64,000 bases of DNA. Source: Mediannikoviicoccus sp037890055. GTDB taxonomy: Bacteria; Bacillota; Clostridia; Tissierellales; Peptoniphilaceae. Shown here in pieces: positions 1 through 7,747 of this stretch. The position numbers and the translations under genes are program-made. Every line of letters begins with the position of its first letter. Position 1 is the stretch's first letter. The DNA is taken from the NCBI GenBank assembly GCA_037890055.1, contig JBBKBD010000001.1; one strand, 5' to 3'. The notes below the pieces were generated by a model. It searched no databases and had not been told where the DNA came from. It saw nothing but the letters and a program-made list of their open reading frames with translations.

Positions 1-1181
1 AAGAAAACTATTTTACCATTTAAATTTGTAATATTACCTTGTCCATCTGCTGACCAGTTTAAAAATGCAGGTCTTCTCTTGCTTCCAGAGTTTTGCAAAA
101 CAACGGATGAAAAGTTTGAAAATATCTCTTCAATTTGGTTTTGCATTTCCATATCTATTGCAGAATAAACTCTAAGACCACCATTGTAGTATTTCGCAAT
201 GGCTTCGTCTTTAGTGTAGTTTAGTTCTGTTTGTAATTTTTCTATAACTTGTTTTGTAATTAAGTCTGAGTAATAGGAAGATATAACTTGTTTTGTAGAG
301 TTTCTTCCTGGATTTAACGCCGCCGCTATGTCTTCTTTTGTTGCTTCGTCATATTCCTCTTGACTTATATAGCCTTGATCAAGCATGTTTTTTAATGCAT
401 GTCTTTGTCTATCCATTGCAGAGTCGTTGTACACAACTTTGTATACAGTTCCATTAAGTTCGATGTCTCCCTTTACAATGTCACCTTCAACAACCTTTTC
501 AGGTAAAATTGTTCTGTATAGTGCATAGTTTGAAGGACTCTTAACTATTGATGCAATTGCTGCACATTCTGCAAGTGTTAAATCCTTTACATCTTTTGAA
601 AAATATGTTTTACTTGCCGCTTGAACTCCATATGCATTTTGTCCAAGGAATACTGTGTTCATATATTTTTCGAGTATACCTTCTCTGCCCAAAGATTCTG
701 TTAACTGAATTGCAAGATAAGCTTCTTTTATCTTTCTTTCAATTCTCTGTTCAGAGTTTAAATAAATATTTCTAGATAATTGTTGTGCTAGAGTTGAAGC
801 ACCTCTTAGGTTTGATGATTTTAAATTATCATAAACAGAGCTTATTATACCCTTTGGGTCAACTCCATTATGTTCATAAAATCTTTCGTCTTCAATTGCT
901 ATAAATGCATTAATCAAGTTTTTAGGAATTTGATCGTATGTAATCAACTCTCTAAACTCACTGGTTTGAATTGTCTCTATCTTATTTCCCGATGAATCTA
1001 AAATTTCTGAAGTTTGGGAAAGAAGTTCGTCTATTTGGCTAGGCTCTACATGAGGTGTGTTTTCAAGTACACCTACTATGGAAACCCCTAAGGCCCCACA
1101 CATTAGAGTAAATACGACTAAAAATAATATAACAATTAATTTAATGGTTTTTACAAAGCCAGACTGTATAGTATCTTTCAT
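1..1181 (-). CDS. Class A penicillin-binding protein (PBP1A-like), 5' part only
   Basis: This is a bifunctional peptidoglycan synthase of the outer membrane face of the cytoplasmic membrane: glycan polymerisation plus peptide crosslinking. My own reading of the minus strand from ATG at 1181 gives about 393 residues before the window edge. It shows a short cytoplasmic tail, one membrane helix (about residues 12-34), and then the GT51 transglycosylase domain with the catalytic Glu in an EDERFYEH motif, followed by RGASTLAQQL. The start is fixed by GGAGGT seven bases upstream. The transpeptidase domain with its SxxK, SxN and KTG motifs would lie outside the window and was not seen. It is transcribed away from yigZ, from an extended -10 promoter just upstream. 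The family call is secure; the exact paralogue is not. Confidence 0.93.
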   Translation of the reverse strand, partial: MKDTIQSGFVKTIKLIVILFLVVFTLMCGALGVSIVGVLENTPHVEPSQIDELLSQTSEILDSSGNKIETIQTSEFRELITYDQIPKNLINAFIAIEDERFYEHNGVDPKGIISSVYDNLKSSNLRGASTLAQQLSRNIYLNSEQRIERKIKEAYLAIQLTESLGREGILEKYMNTVFLGQNAYGVQAASKTYFSKDVKDLTLAECAAIASIVKSPSNYALYRTILPEKVVEGDIVKGDIELNGTVYKVVYNDSAMDRQRHALKNMLDQGYISQEEYDEATKEDIAAALNPGRNSTKQVISSYYSDLITKQVIEKLQTELNYTKDEAIAKYYNGGLRVYSAIDMEMQNQIEEIFSNFSSVVLQNSGSKRRPAFLNWSADGQGNITNLNGKIVF

Positions 1182-1208
1182 AGTAACCTCCATCTTTTTA
1201 TCTACTCT

Positions 1209-1237
1209 ATTATAACATAGTAGTAAATATTTTTAAA
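1209..1237 (-). promoter_or_regulatory. Promoter of the PBP gene (extended -10)
   Basis: On the minus strand TTTAAA (1232-1237) is followed by a 17-base spacer and TATAAT (1209-1214), preceded by TGT, which makes an extended -10. It lies 28 bases before the PBP start codon. The 129-base divergent region also holds a TATAAT at 1272-1277 on the plus strand that probably serves yigZ, with only a weak -35. Confidence 0.6.
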
Positions 1238-1310
1238 TTTATCATGATTTCTCAATTTTACTTCAAACTGATATAATTACTAGTATAGTTAATTTTTTGG
1301 AGATGAGTTT

Positions 1311-1958
1311 ATGTACAAATCGGTTTTAAAAGCGGAAAGCTGTGAAATCACAATAAAAAAGTCTATTTTTATAGCAAATCTTTCGCCGGTTTCTAATGAA
1401 GAAGAGGCTGAAAGTTTTATAAGTAAAATAAAAGATGCGCATCCCCAAGCAAAACACAATTGCTACGCATACATAATCGGCGAGGATAGACTTACACAAA
1501 AGTACTCAGATGATGGCGAGCCACAAGGAACTGCGGGCATTCCAATACTGGATATTTTGAGAAAAAAAGAACTTACCGATGTGGTTGTAGTTGTAACAAG
1601 ATATTTCGGTGGAATTCTTCTTGGCGCTTCTGGACTTGTTAGGGCCTACTCAGAAAGCTGCAACGAAGTAACTCAAATCGCAAAGGATATTATAAAAAAA
1701 GAATTCCTAGATATTGCCATAAAAATTGATTATAATAATTTAGGTAAATTTTTAAATTACTGTGAAGATAAAAAACTTTTAATCCACACAAAAGACTTTT
1801 TAGAGATGGTAAATGTACATGTGTATGTACCTAAAGAGAATTACGATTCCTTTAGTAGCGATGTTATGAATATTACATCTGGGAAAGCTTTAATGGAAGT
1901 TTTAGATGAGATATTGATTGATACCATCGGTGATAAGTTATATATATATAGGAGGTAG
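1311..1958 (+). CDS. yigZ: YigZ/IMPACT family protein (UPF0029)
   Basis: This 215-residue protein matches the YigZ/YvyE family in full length. The N-terminal IMPACT domain shows the family motifs HNCYAY, SDDGEPQGTAG and RYFGGILLGASGLVRAY; a small ferredoxin-like C-terminal domain follows. Eukaryotic IMPACT regulates Gcn2, but the bacterial role is not settled; some annotations call it a proline dipeptidase, which the sequence gives no reason to prefer. It is the first gene of a four-gene operon: its stop codon lies one base before the nadE start, and the nadE ribosome site lies inside its last codons. Start ATG at 1311 with GGAG ten bases upstream. Confidence 0.93.
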   Translation: MYKSVLKAESCEITIKKSIFIANLSPVSNEEEAESFISKIKDAHPQAKHNCYAYIIGEDRLTQKYSDDGEPQGTAGIPILDILRKKELTDVVVVVTRYFGGILLGASGLVRAYSESCNEVTQIAKDIIKKEFLDIAIKIDYNNLGKFLNYCEDKKLLIHTKDFLEMVNVHVYVPKENYDSFSSDVMNITSGKALMEVLDEILIDTIGDKLYIYRR

Positions 1959-1959
1959 T

Positions 1960-2688
1960 ATGGATTATCTTAAGCTTGAAAAAGATTTATGTGAATGGAT
2001 AGAAAACTATGTATCGTCCACTGGGTGCAAAGGTGTGGTATATGGTTTAAGTGGCGGTTTGGATTCCTCAGTGGTGGGAGTACTTTCAAATAAAATTTTT
2101 AAAGAAAATGCTTTAGGGCTTATTATGCCCATAGAAAAAAAGGGTTCAGACTTTGACGATGCAATGAAGCTAAAGGAAAAATTTAATCTAAATGTAGAAG
2201 TATTAGATTTAACCAGTGCATACAATGAATTAAAAAGTATATGTATCCCAAGTACAAACACCTTAGCATATTCAAATATAAAGCCAAGACTAAGGATGAC
2301 GACTTTGTACTATCATGCACAGGTAAATAATTTTTTAGTTATTGGTACCTCAAATCTATCTGAATACACAATTGGATATAGCACAAAGTATGGCGATTAT
2401 GGAGTGGACTTCTCTCCTATTGCAGACATAACTAAAACTGAAATTTTTGAGTTTGCAAAATATTTAGATATTCCAAACTCAATTATTGAAAAGAAACCTT
2501 CTGCAGGACTTTGGGAAGGACAAAGCGATGAAGATGAACTTGGTTTTTCTTACGAAGAACTAGATAAGTATATTCTTGAAGGCGTAGGCGAAAAAGAAAC
2601 TGTTGATAAAATTAAAAGACTAATAAAAATAAACAGTCATAAGAAGCACATGCCAGAAATTTTTAAATTAAATAGAGGTGATTATTAA
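1960..2688 (+). CDS. nadE: NH3-dependent NAD+ synthetase
   Basis: NadE amidates nicotinic acid adenine dinucleotide to NAD+ using ATP and ammonia, the last step of NAD synthesis. The PP-loop SGGLDSS near residue 32 and the later GTSNLSEY and KKPSAGLW motifs are typical. With 242 residues it is the short ammonia-dependent form and lacks a glutaminase domain. I place the start at 1960 because AGGAGG ends five bases earlier; a longer reading from 1918 would add 14 residues that overlap yigZ in another frame and has no ribosome site. It is followed without gap by yebC. Confidence 0.95.
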   Translation: MDYLKLEKDLCEWIENYVSSTGCKGVVYGLSGGLDSSVVGVLSNKIFKENALGLIMPIEKKGSDFDDAMKLKEKFNLNVEVLDLTSAYNELKSICIPSTNTLAYSNIKPRLRMTTLYYHAQVNNFLVIGTSNLSEYTIGYSTKYGDYGVDFSPIADITKTEIFEFAKYLDIPNSIIEKKPSAGLWEGQSDEDELGFSYEELDKYILEGVGEKETVDKIKRLIKINSHKKHMPEIFKLNRGDY

Positions 2689-3429
2689 ATGTCAGGACAT
2701 AATAAATGGAGTAAAATTAAAAACAAAAAAGGTAGCGAAGACAAAAGAAGGGGTAAAATCTTTACCAAGCTTACAAGAGAGATAATTGTTGCTGCCAAAG
2801 AAGGTGGAGCAGACCCTGATTACAATTCAAGTTTAAAGACTGCCATTGAAAAGGCAAAGGCTGAAAACATGCCTAATGACAATATTGAAAGGGCAATAAA
2901 AAAAGCTTCTGGATCAAATGAACAAGATAACTACGAAGAAATTATATATGAAGGATATGGCCCAAGTGGAGTAGCTGTAATCGTGTCATGCTTAACGGAC
3001 AATAGAAATCGTACAGCTCCTGAAGTGCGTCATGCCTTTGATAAGTTTGGTGGAAACCTTGGAACTACAGGATCAGTAATGTTCACCTTCCAAAAGGTTG
3101 GACTTCTACAAATTTCAAAAGATAATGTTGATGAAGAAGAGCTTATGATGACTTCAATTGACTCTGGAGCTAGCGACTTTAGAGAAGACGACGATGTCTT
3201 TGAAGTATTAACGGAAGTAGAAAACTTTTCGAAAGTTAGAGATACCCTATCTGATGCAGGATATAGTTTCGAGTTTTGTGATTTAACATATCTTCCAAAT
3301 ACTGAAGTTTCTTTAACTGAAGAAGGAGATATTAAAAATTTAGTAAAATTAATTGACACTCTTGAAGACAACGACGATGTGCAAGATGTATATCACAACT
3401 GGAATGTGCCTGAAGATTTAGAGGTGTAG
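2689..3429 (+). CDS. yebC: YebC/PmpR family regulator or translation factor
   Basis: Full-length YebC family protein (246 residues), recognised by the N-terminal SGHNKWSKIKNKKG and FTKLTREI motifs and by NMPNDNIERAIKKA. Members act as transcription regulators, and some have been described as relieving ribosome stalling on proline-rich stretches; which role applies here cannot be told from sequence. The ATG follows directly after the nadE stop codon, and its ribosome site (AGAGGTGA) sits inside the nadE end, so the two are probably translationally coupled. It is followed after one base by lgt. Confidence 0.94.
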   Translation: MSGHNKWSKIKNKKGSEDKRRGKIFTKLTREIIVAAKEGGADPDYNSSLKTAIEKAKAENMPNDNIERAIKKASGSNEQDNYEEIIYEGYGPSGVAVIVSCLTDNRNRTAPEVRHAFDKFGGNLGTTGSVMFTFQKVGLLQISKDNVDEEELMMTSIDSGASDFREDDDVFEVLTEVENFSKVRDTLSDAGYSFEFCDLTYLPNTEVSLTEEGDIKNLVKLIDTLEDNDDVQDVYHNWNVPEDLEV

Positions 3430-3430
3430 T

Positions 3431-4177
3431 ATGGAGTTTAATATAAATCCTGTAGCCTTTAGCATATTTGGAATAGACATTATGTGGTATGCCATACTTA
3501 TAACTACGGGAATTATTCTAGGACTTTACTTTGTAAGTAAACTTGCAGTTACTAAAGGCTTAGACAAGGAAATGCCATCTGACCTACTACTATGGGTACT
3601 TATTCCAGCAATATTAGGTGCAAGACTCTACTATGTAATCTTTAGTTGGGACTATTATAGCAAAAATCCTTCTGAGATAATTATGATTAGAAACGGTGGC
3701 CTCGCCATTTACGGAGGACTGCTTACAGCTTTTCTAATCACATATATCTATTCAAAGAAAAAAAATATCCCTTTCTTAACAATATTAGATATCTTTGCTC
3801 CAGGAATTGCTCTTGGACAAGCCATTGGACGTTGGGGAAACTTTATAAATAAGGAAGCTTATGGTAGAGCCACAGACCTTCCTTGGGCAATCATTATAGA
3901 TGGACAAAAAGTTCATCCAACATTTTTATATGAATCATTAGGTGACTTTATAATTTTTATACTTCTCTACAATCTTTGCAAAAAAAACCGTAATGAAAAT
4001 GGTACAATAATTTCACTGTACTTTATACTCTATGGAATTTTAAGATTTTTTGTAGAGGGACTTCGTACCGACAGCTTATATTTATTAGGCATGAGAGTTT
4101 CTCAATTAGTAAGCCTTGCGCTTGTTGCCATTGGAGTCATAATTTGTATTAAGAATAAAAAAATGAACAGCAAATAG
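3431..4177 (+). CDS. lgt: Prolipoprotein diacylglyceryl transferase
   Basis: Lgt transfers diacylglycerol from phosphatidylglycerol to the lipobox cysteine of prolipoproteins in the membrane. The 248-residue protein has about seven hydrophobic segments and the Lgt signature GRWGNFINKEAYG around residues 134-146, with the family's GGLAIYGG motif before it (residues 96-103). Its substrates in this window would include the lipoproteins at 4213-5667 and LivK (20902-22083). It ends the yigZ-nadE-yebC-lgt operon and is followed by a hairpin terminator. Confidence 0.95.
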   Translation: MEFNINPVAFSIFGIDIMWYAILITTGIILGLYFVSKLAVTKGLDKEMPSDLLLWVLIPAILGARLYYVIFSWDYYSKNPSEIIMIRNGGLAIYGGLLTAFLITYIYSKKKNIPFLTILDIFAPGIALGQAIGRWGNFINKEAYGRATDLPWAIIIDGQKVHPTFLYESLGDFIIFILLYNLCKKNRNENGTIISLYFILYGILRFFVEGLRTDSLYLLGMRVSQLVSLALVAIGVIICIKNKKMNSK

Positions 4178-4182
4178 AAAAA

Positions 4183-4214
4183 GGACTTTGTATTTCTACA
4201 AAGTCCCTTATTTT
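4183..4214. terminator. Bidirectional terminator between lgt and the lipoprotein gene
   Basis: A perfect 10-bp stem (4183-4192 with 4197-4206) closes a TTTC loop. It is flanked by A-rich sequence on the left and T-rich on the right, so it can end transcription from both convergent sides. Confidence 0.85.
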
Positions 4215-5667
4215 ATTCTGTTTTAATTAGTTTTGTGCCTGTTCCATTAACAAAGTAACCCTTCCAAAGGTCCGCGTTACTTCCCACGGGCCAGTCTATT
4301 TTTATGAGTCTCTTATTATAGTCTTTTGGAAGATCTAATTTCATAATTGGTTCATTAGATGTAATATTATAGAATATTAAATTTTCTTCTGTTAGGACCA
4401 CATAGAAATTCTTTTCCGGTGAATAGGATATATCAATAAGACCCGGGAACTGCTTCTTTAGGTCATCCCATTTCTTATCCAAACTTTGTTCCTTTATTAT
4501 ATTGTTATCCATAGGCAAGTTTAAATCTATATCTTTATAAGTGGATTCACCATTACCACCTGTAACTAAACTGGTTTTAAATTGCCATGAGCCATTCTTT
4601 CTAACTAAACCAAGATTAAAGTAGTCGGTCATAATCCTAATTGAATTTTGGAGTTTCGACTTTTCTTTTTCCTTATTGATTATCTCCTTAATAAGTTTCA
4701 CACCTTCATCACCTGCAATGTCTTCAATATCTAAAGGTGGATCTTCATTAAATGAGTTTATATGTCTAATCCTATAATCAATTTGGTTTTCGTTTACAGG
4801 GTTTCTTAAAATTATACTGTATAAGTTACTGGACATGTAGGTCAATTCAAAAGGCGTTGATGATTTATAGATTTCATATAGATAAACCCCTTCATCTTTT
4901 GAACCAATTTCCGCGAGGTCAAGCCTTCCAGAATACTTTCCATTCTCCCAGTCTTCAGTATAATTCACTGTATTAAAAGTGTTTTTTCTAACCAGAAATA
5001 TATCATCCATTTCATAGGCATACTTTGATTTTAAATTACCTTCAGAGTTATTATAATAAAGGTAATAGGTTTTGTATGATGTATCAAAGTGGCCATCAAT
5101 TTCCCTTTGTAGCTTTAATGATACTGTAGCTCCAACAATCCCATTATACGCTTCCCTTGTAGGAATTTGTCCATTTTCATATTTTTTTACAATGTCCTTT
5201 GAAACTTTGTCTGATGTCTTTGTTAAAAAATATGTGAATTGATTAGATTCTAAAAATATTCTATCATCATCAAGTTTTACAATCTCTTGATAAAAACCTT
5301 CTGTGTCAGAAACTATAACAACCTGCAACAACTCGTCATCTGTTATGCTCTTAGGGTCAATATTAGTTTGGTTTTTAAAGTATGAGTCCCTACTAACAAG
5401 TTTTGATTCATACTGTGGATTTATGGAAAATCTATTTCCAAATTCAAATATTTCATTGGATATATATAGATTTGTTATTTCTATATAGGATATGTCAGCG
5501 TTGTTTATCTTTTTCGACTCTTCGACTTCCCAAGTCCCCTCTAGCATCAGGTCATTTACTTCCGGTGCAACTATTGCAGAGTTTGCGTCATACTCTTCTA
5601 GTTTTACACACGATGTAAGAGTTAGTAAGAAGATAATTAAAATATAAATTCTCTTTGTCTTTATCAT
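4213..5667 (-). CDS. Lipoprotein of unknown function linked to a two-component system
   Basis: The 484-residue product begins with a lipoprotein signal peptide: positive start, hydrophobic stretch and LTSC lipobox with the acceptor Cys at residue 20. The rest is predicted to be extracytoplasmic and reads like a beta-rich ligand or sensor protein; near the C-terminus there is a segment that reads like beta-propeller strands. I do not recognise a named domain. Its ATG overlaps the sensor kinase stop codon by four bases (ATGA), so it is translationally coupled to the kinase. A role as accessory sensor of that kinase, as YycH/YycI are for WalK, is possible but is inference from position only. No paralogue is seen in the window. 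Confidence 0.8.
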   Translation of the reverse strand: MIKTKRIYILIIFLLTLTSCVKLEEYDANSAIVAPEVNDLMLEGTWEVEESKKINNADISYIEITNLYISNEIFEFGNRFSINPQYESKLVSRDSYFKNQTNIDPKSITDDELLQVVIVSDTEGFYQEIVKLDDDRIFLESNQFTYFLTKTSDKVSKDIVKKYENGQIPTREAYNGIVGATVSLKLQREIDGHFDTSYKTYYLYYNNSEGNLKSKYAYEMDDIFLVRKNTFNTVNYTEDWENGKYSGRLDLAEIGSKDEGVYLYEIYKSSTPFELTYMSSNLYSIILRNPVNENQIDYRIRHINSFNEDPPLDIEDIAGDEGVKLIKEIINKEKEKSKLQNSIRIMTDYFNLGLVRKNGSWQFKTSLVTGGNGESTYKDIDLNLPMDNNIIKEQSLDKKWDDLKKQFPGLIDISYSPEKNFYVVLTEENLIFYNITSNEPIMKLDLPKDYNKRLIKIDWPVGSNADLWKGYFVNGTGTKLIKTE

Positions 5668-7064
5668 TCTTCTACCCCCTTAGGAATTGCAATCTTAATG
5701 GTTGTACCTTCTCCAAGCTTTGATGAAATCATCATTTCGCCTTTGTGAAGTTTTACAATCTCTTCACATATGGACAGGCCAAGACCTGTGTGGGAGTTAC
5801 TGTTCTTGCCCTTGTAGAACTTTCCCGTTATAAGAGATATCTCTTCGTGGTCAATCCCAACACCTGTGTCGATTACTTCAAAGAAAATATTTTTTTCATC
5901 CTCAGATATATTTAGTATTACAACTCCACCAGATTCAGTAAATTTTAAGGCATTATCCAATAAATTTATTAAAACCTGTCTTATTCTGTTTGGGTCTATC
6001 ATGCCCATTATATGATTTGGATCAAAGTTTATAATTAAATCAATACCCAGGGACTTTGCTCTCGGTGTGAGTTGCCTTTTTATTTCAAGACAAAGTTCTG
6101 TAAAGTCTGTCATTTCCTTTTCTAATTTAATTCTATTTGAGGTAAATCTTGAAAAATCCAATAACTTTTCAACCATTCGGGCAAGTCTACTACTTTCGTT
6201 TTCAATTATTCCAAGTCCCTCTGTTACAAGTTCTGTGTCCGTAGGGTCCACAAGCAATGTCATGGCCCAACCACTTATTGATGTTAGTGGCGTTCGAAGT
6301 TCATGTGATACGGAAGAAATAAAATCATTTTTTAATTTTTCTTTCTCTTTAATATTGTCGGTCATATAGTTTAGAGTATTTGCCAGTGCATCAATCTCTT
6401 TGAACTTTGAGCCTTCAACAACCGTATTAAACTGTCCCTCCGCAAGTTTTTCTGCAGATTTTGTAAGCTTATAAATTGGCCTAGTCAAGTTATTTGCAAC
6501 TAGTAGAGAAAGCCCAGCTGTGGATATTAACACCAAAAGACCAAAAGCAAGGAAAATAAAAACACGATTATTTATCTTTGCATTAACCGGCTCCAGAGAA
6601 GTTATAAATCTTATTACACCAATTTGCCCTTCCTTCGTTTTAATCGGCACCGAAACTCCCATGACTGTGTCATTTGAGTATGGCATCTTTCCAATGTACT
6701 GCCCCATACCGCCTTCAACTGCCTTGTCGATGTCAATGTAACTCTTTAGTGACTTCCCAACCATATTAGTTCCAAGGCTGTCATATATAACAGTCTTCGA
6801 ATTATTTAGTATTTGAACTTGTGGATTTAAAGATCTAAAATATCTATCCGCATCATCAATTATTAAATTTTCAATATTACCTTCGATTAAGTTAGACTTG
6901 TACTTATCCAGTGTATATAGTATCTCATTTTTTAAATTATCATTAATTACAGAGTAGTAGTAATATCTCACAAAATAAATCGAAAAGATTTCAAAAACTA
7001 TTACCGTAATTAAAATAATAAGAACGAATGAAGAAACTATTCTCCTTTTAATCGTAGCTTTCAA
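5664..7064 (-). CDS. Membrane sensor histidine kinase (OmpR-partner type)
   Basis: Numbered from the proposed start, the protein shows a membrane helix (about 9-31), an extracytoplasmic sensor region, a second helix (about 168-190), HAMP, a HisKA domain with the phospho-accepting His254 in SVSHELRTPL, and a HATPase domain with N-box (NLLDNALKF) and DTGVGI and GLGLSI G-boxes. I choose the TTG at 7064 (466 residues): AAGAAGGA lies seven bases before it, and the response regulator stop is two bases upstream. The longer ATG reading from 7100 runs through the regulator's last 11 codons and has no ribosome site. It is co-operonic with addAB and the following lipoprotein. Confidence 0.93.
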   Translation of the reverse strand: MKATIKRRIVSSFVLIILITVIVFEIFSIYFVRYYYYSVINDNLKNEILYTLDKYKSNLIEGNIENLIIDDADRYFRSLNPQVQILNNSKTVIYDSLGTNMVGKSLKSYIDIDKAVEGGMGQYIGKMPYSNDTVMGVSVPIKTKEGQIGVIRFITSLEPVNAKINNRVFIFLAFGLLVLISTAGLSLLVANNLTRPIYKLTKSAEKLAEGQFNTVVEGSKFKEIDALANTLNYMTDNIKEKEKLKNDFISSVSHELRTPLTSISGWAMTLLVDPTDTELVTEGLGIIENESSRLARMVEKLLDFSRFTSNRIKLEKEMTDFTELCLEIKRQLTPRAKSLGIDLIINFDPNHIMGMIDPNRIRQVLINLLDNALKFTESGGVVILNISEDEKNIFFEVIDTGVGIDHEEISLITGKFYKGKNSNSHTGLGLSICEEIVKLHKGEMMISSKLGEGTTIKIAIPKGVEE

Positions 7065-7066
7065 AA

Positions 7067-7747
7067 CTAATCCTTCTTCCAACGATATCCTGTGCCCCAA
7101 ACAGTTTCAAGGTATTCGGGCTTCCCAGGATTATCTTCTATTTTTGATCTAAGCCTTCTAATATTTACATCAACAATTTTTGTTTCACCTAGATAGTCCG
7201 ATCCCCAGTTCTTGTCCAGAAGTTCTGATCTTGAAAAGGCACGTCCAGGATTTTCTATGAATAGTGTAATTATAGATAACTCTGTAGGAGTTAAATCCAC
7301 AAACACTCCATTCTTCTTCAATGTCTTTGCATTTAAGTCAAGTTCAAAAGGTCCTCTTGTTATAATTGAAGTGTTGGAGTCTTTTAACCTTCTAATTAAT
7401 GACTTTATTCTTAAAATTAGCTCCTTGGGATTAAATGGCTTTGCCAAGTAGTCATCCGCTCCCTTTTCAAGGCCAAATATTTTATCATCCTCTTGTGTCT
7501 TTGCAGTGAGCATAATGATACCAGTGTTTGGAATACTCTTTCGTAAAATACTACATACTTCATAGCCGTCAATACCTGGAAGCATAATGTCTAAAATAAC
7601 TACCGTTGGATTTTCCCTTTCAGCTATTTCTACACCTTTTTCTCCAGTTTCCGCCTCTAAGACTTCAAAGCCTTCTCTTTCTAGGTTGATTCTTGTAAAT
7701 TTTCTAATATTTTCTTCATCTTCAACCAGCAAAATTTTTTCGTTCAA
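7067..7747 (-). CDS. OmpR/PhoB family response regulator
   Basis: The 226-residue protein has a receiver domain with acidic pocket (ED at 9-10), phospho-acceptor Asp53, Thr81 and Lys103, and a C-terminal winged-helix DNA-binding domain (Trans_Reg_C) ending in the typical VWGTGYRWKK. It is the partner of the kinase encoded two bases downstream. The start codon is TTG, overlapping the addA stop as TTGA, with AGGAGG upstream of it. Its target genes are unknown; the tandem repeats at 47484-47511 are of the type such regulators bind, but nothing ties the two together directly. Confidence 0.95.
   Translation of the reverse strand: MNEKILLVEDEENIRKFTRINLEREGFEVLEAETGEKGVEIAERENPTVVILDIMLPGIDGYEVCSILRKSIPNTGIIMLTAKTQEDDKIFGLEKGADDYLAKPFNPKELILRIKSLIRRLKDSNTSIITRGPFELDLNAKTLKKNGVFVDLTPTELSIITLFIENPGRAFSRSELLDKNWGSDYLGETKIVDVNIRRLRSKIEDNPGKPEYLETVWGTGYRWKKD

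Noticed and set aside
548..775. 75-residue plus-strand reading frame
   Set aside because: It lies antisense inside the penicillin-binding protein gene, which has clear motifs and a ribosome site.
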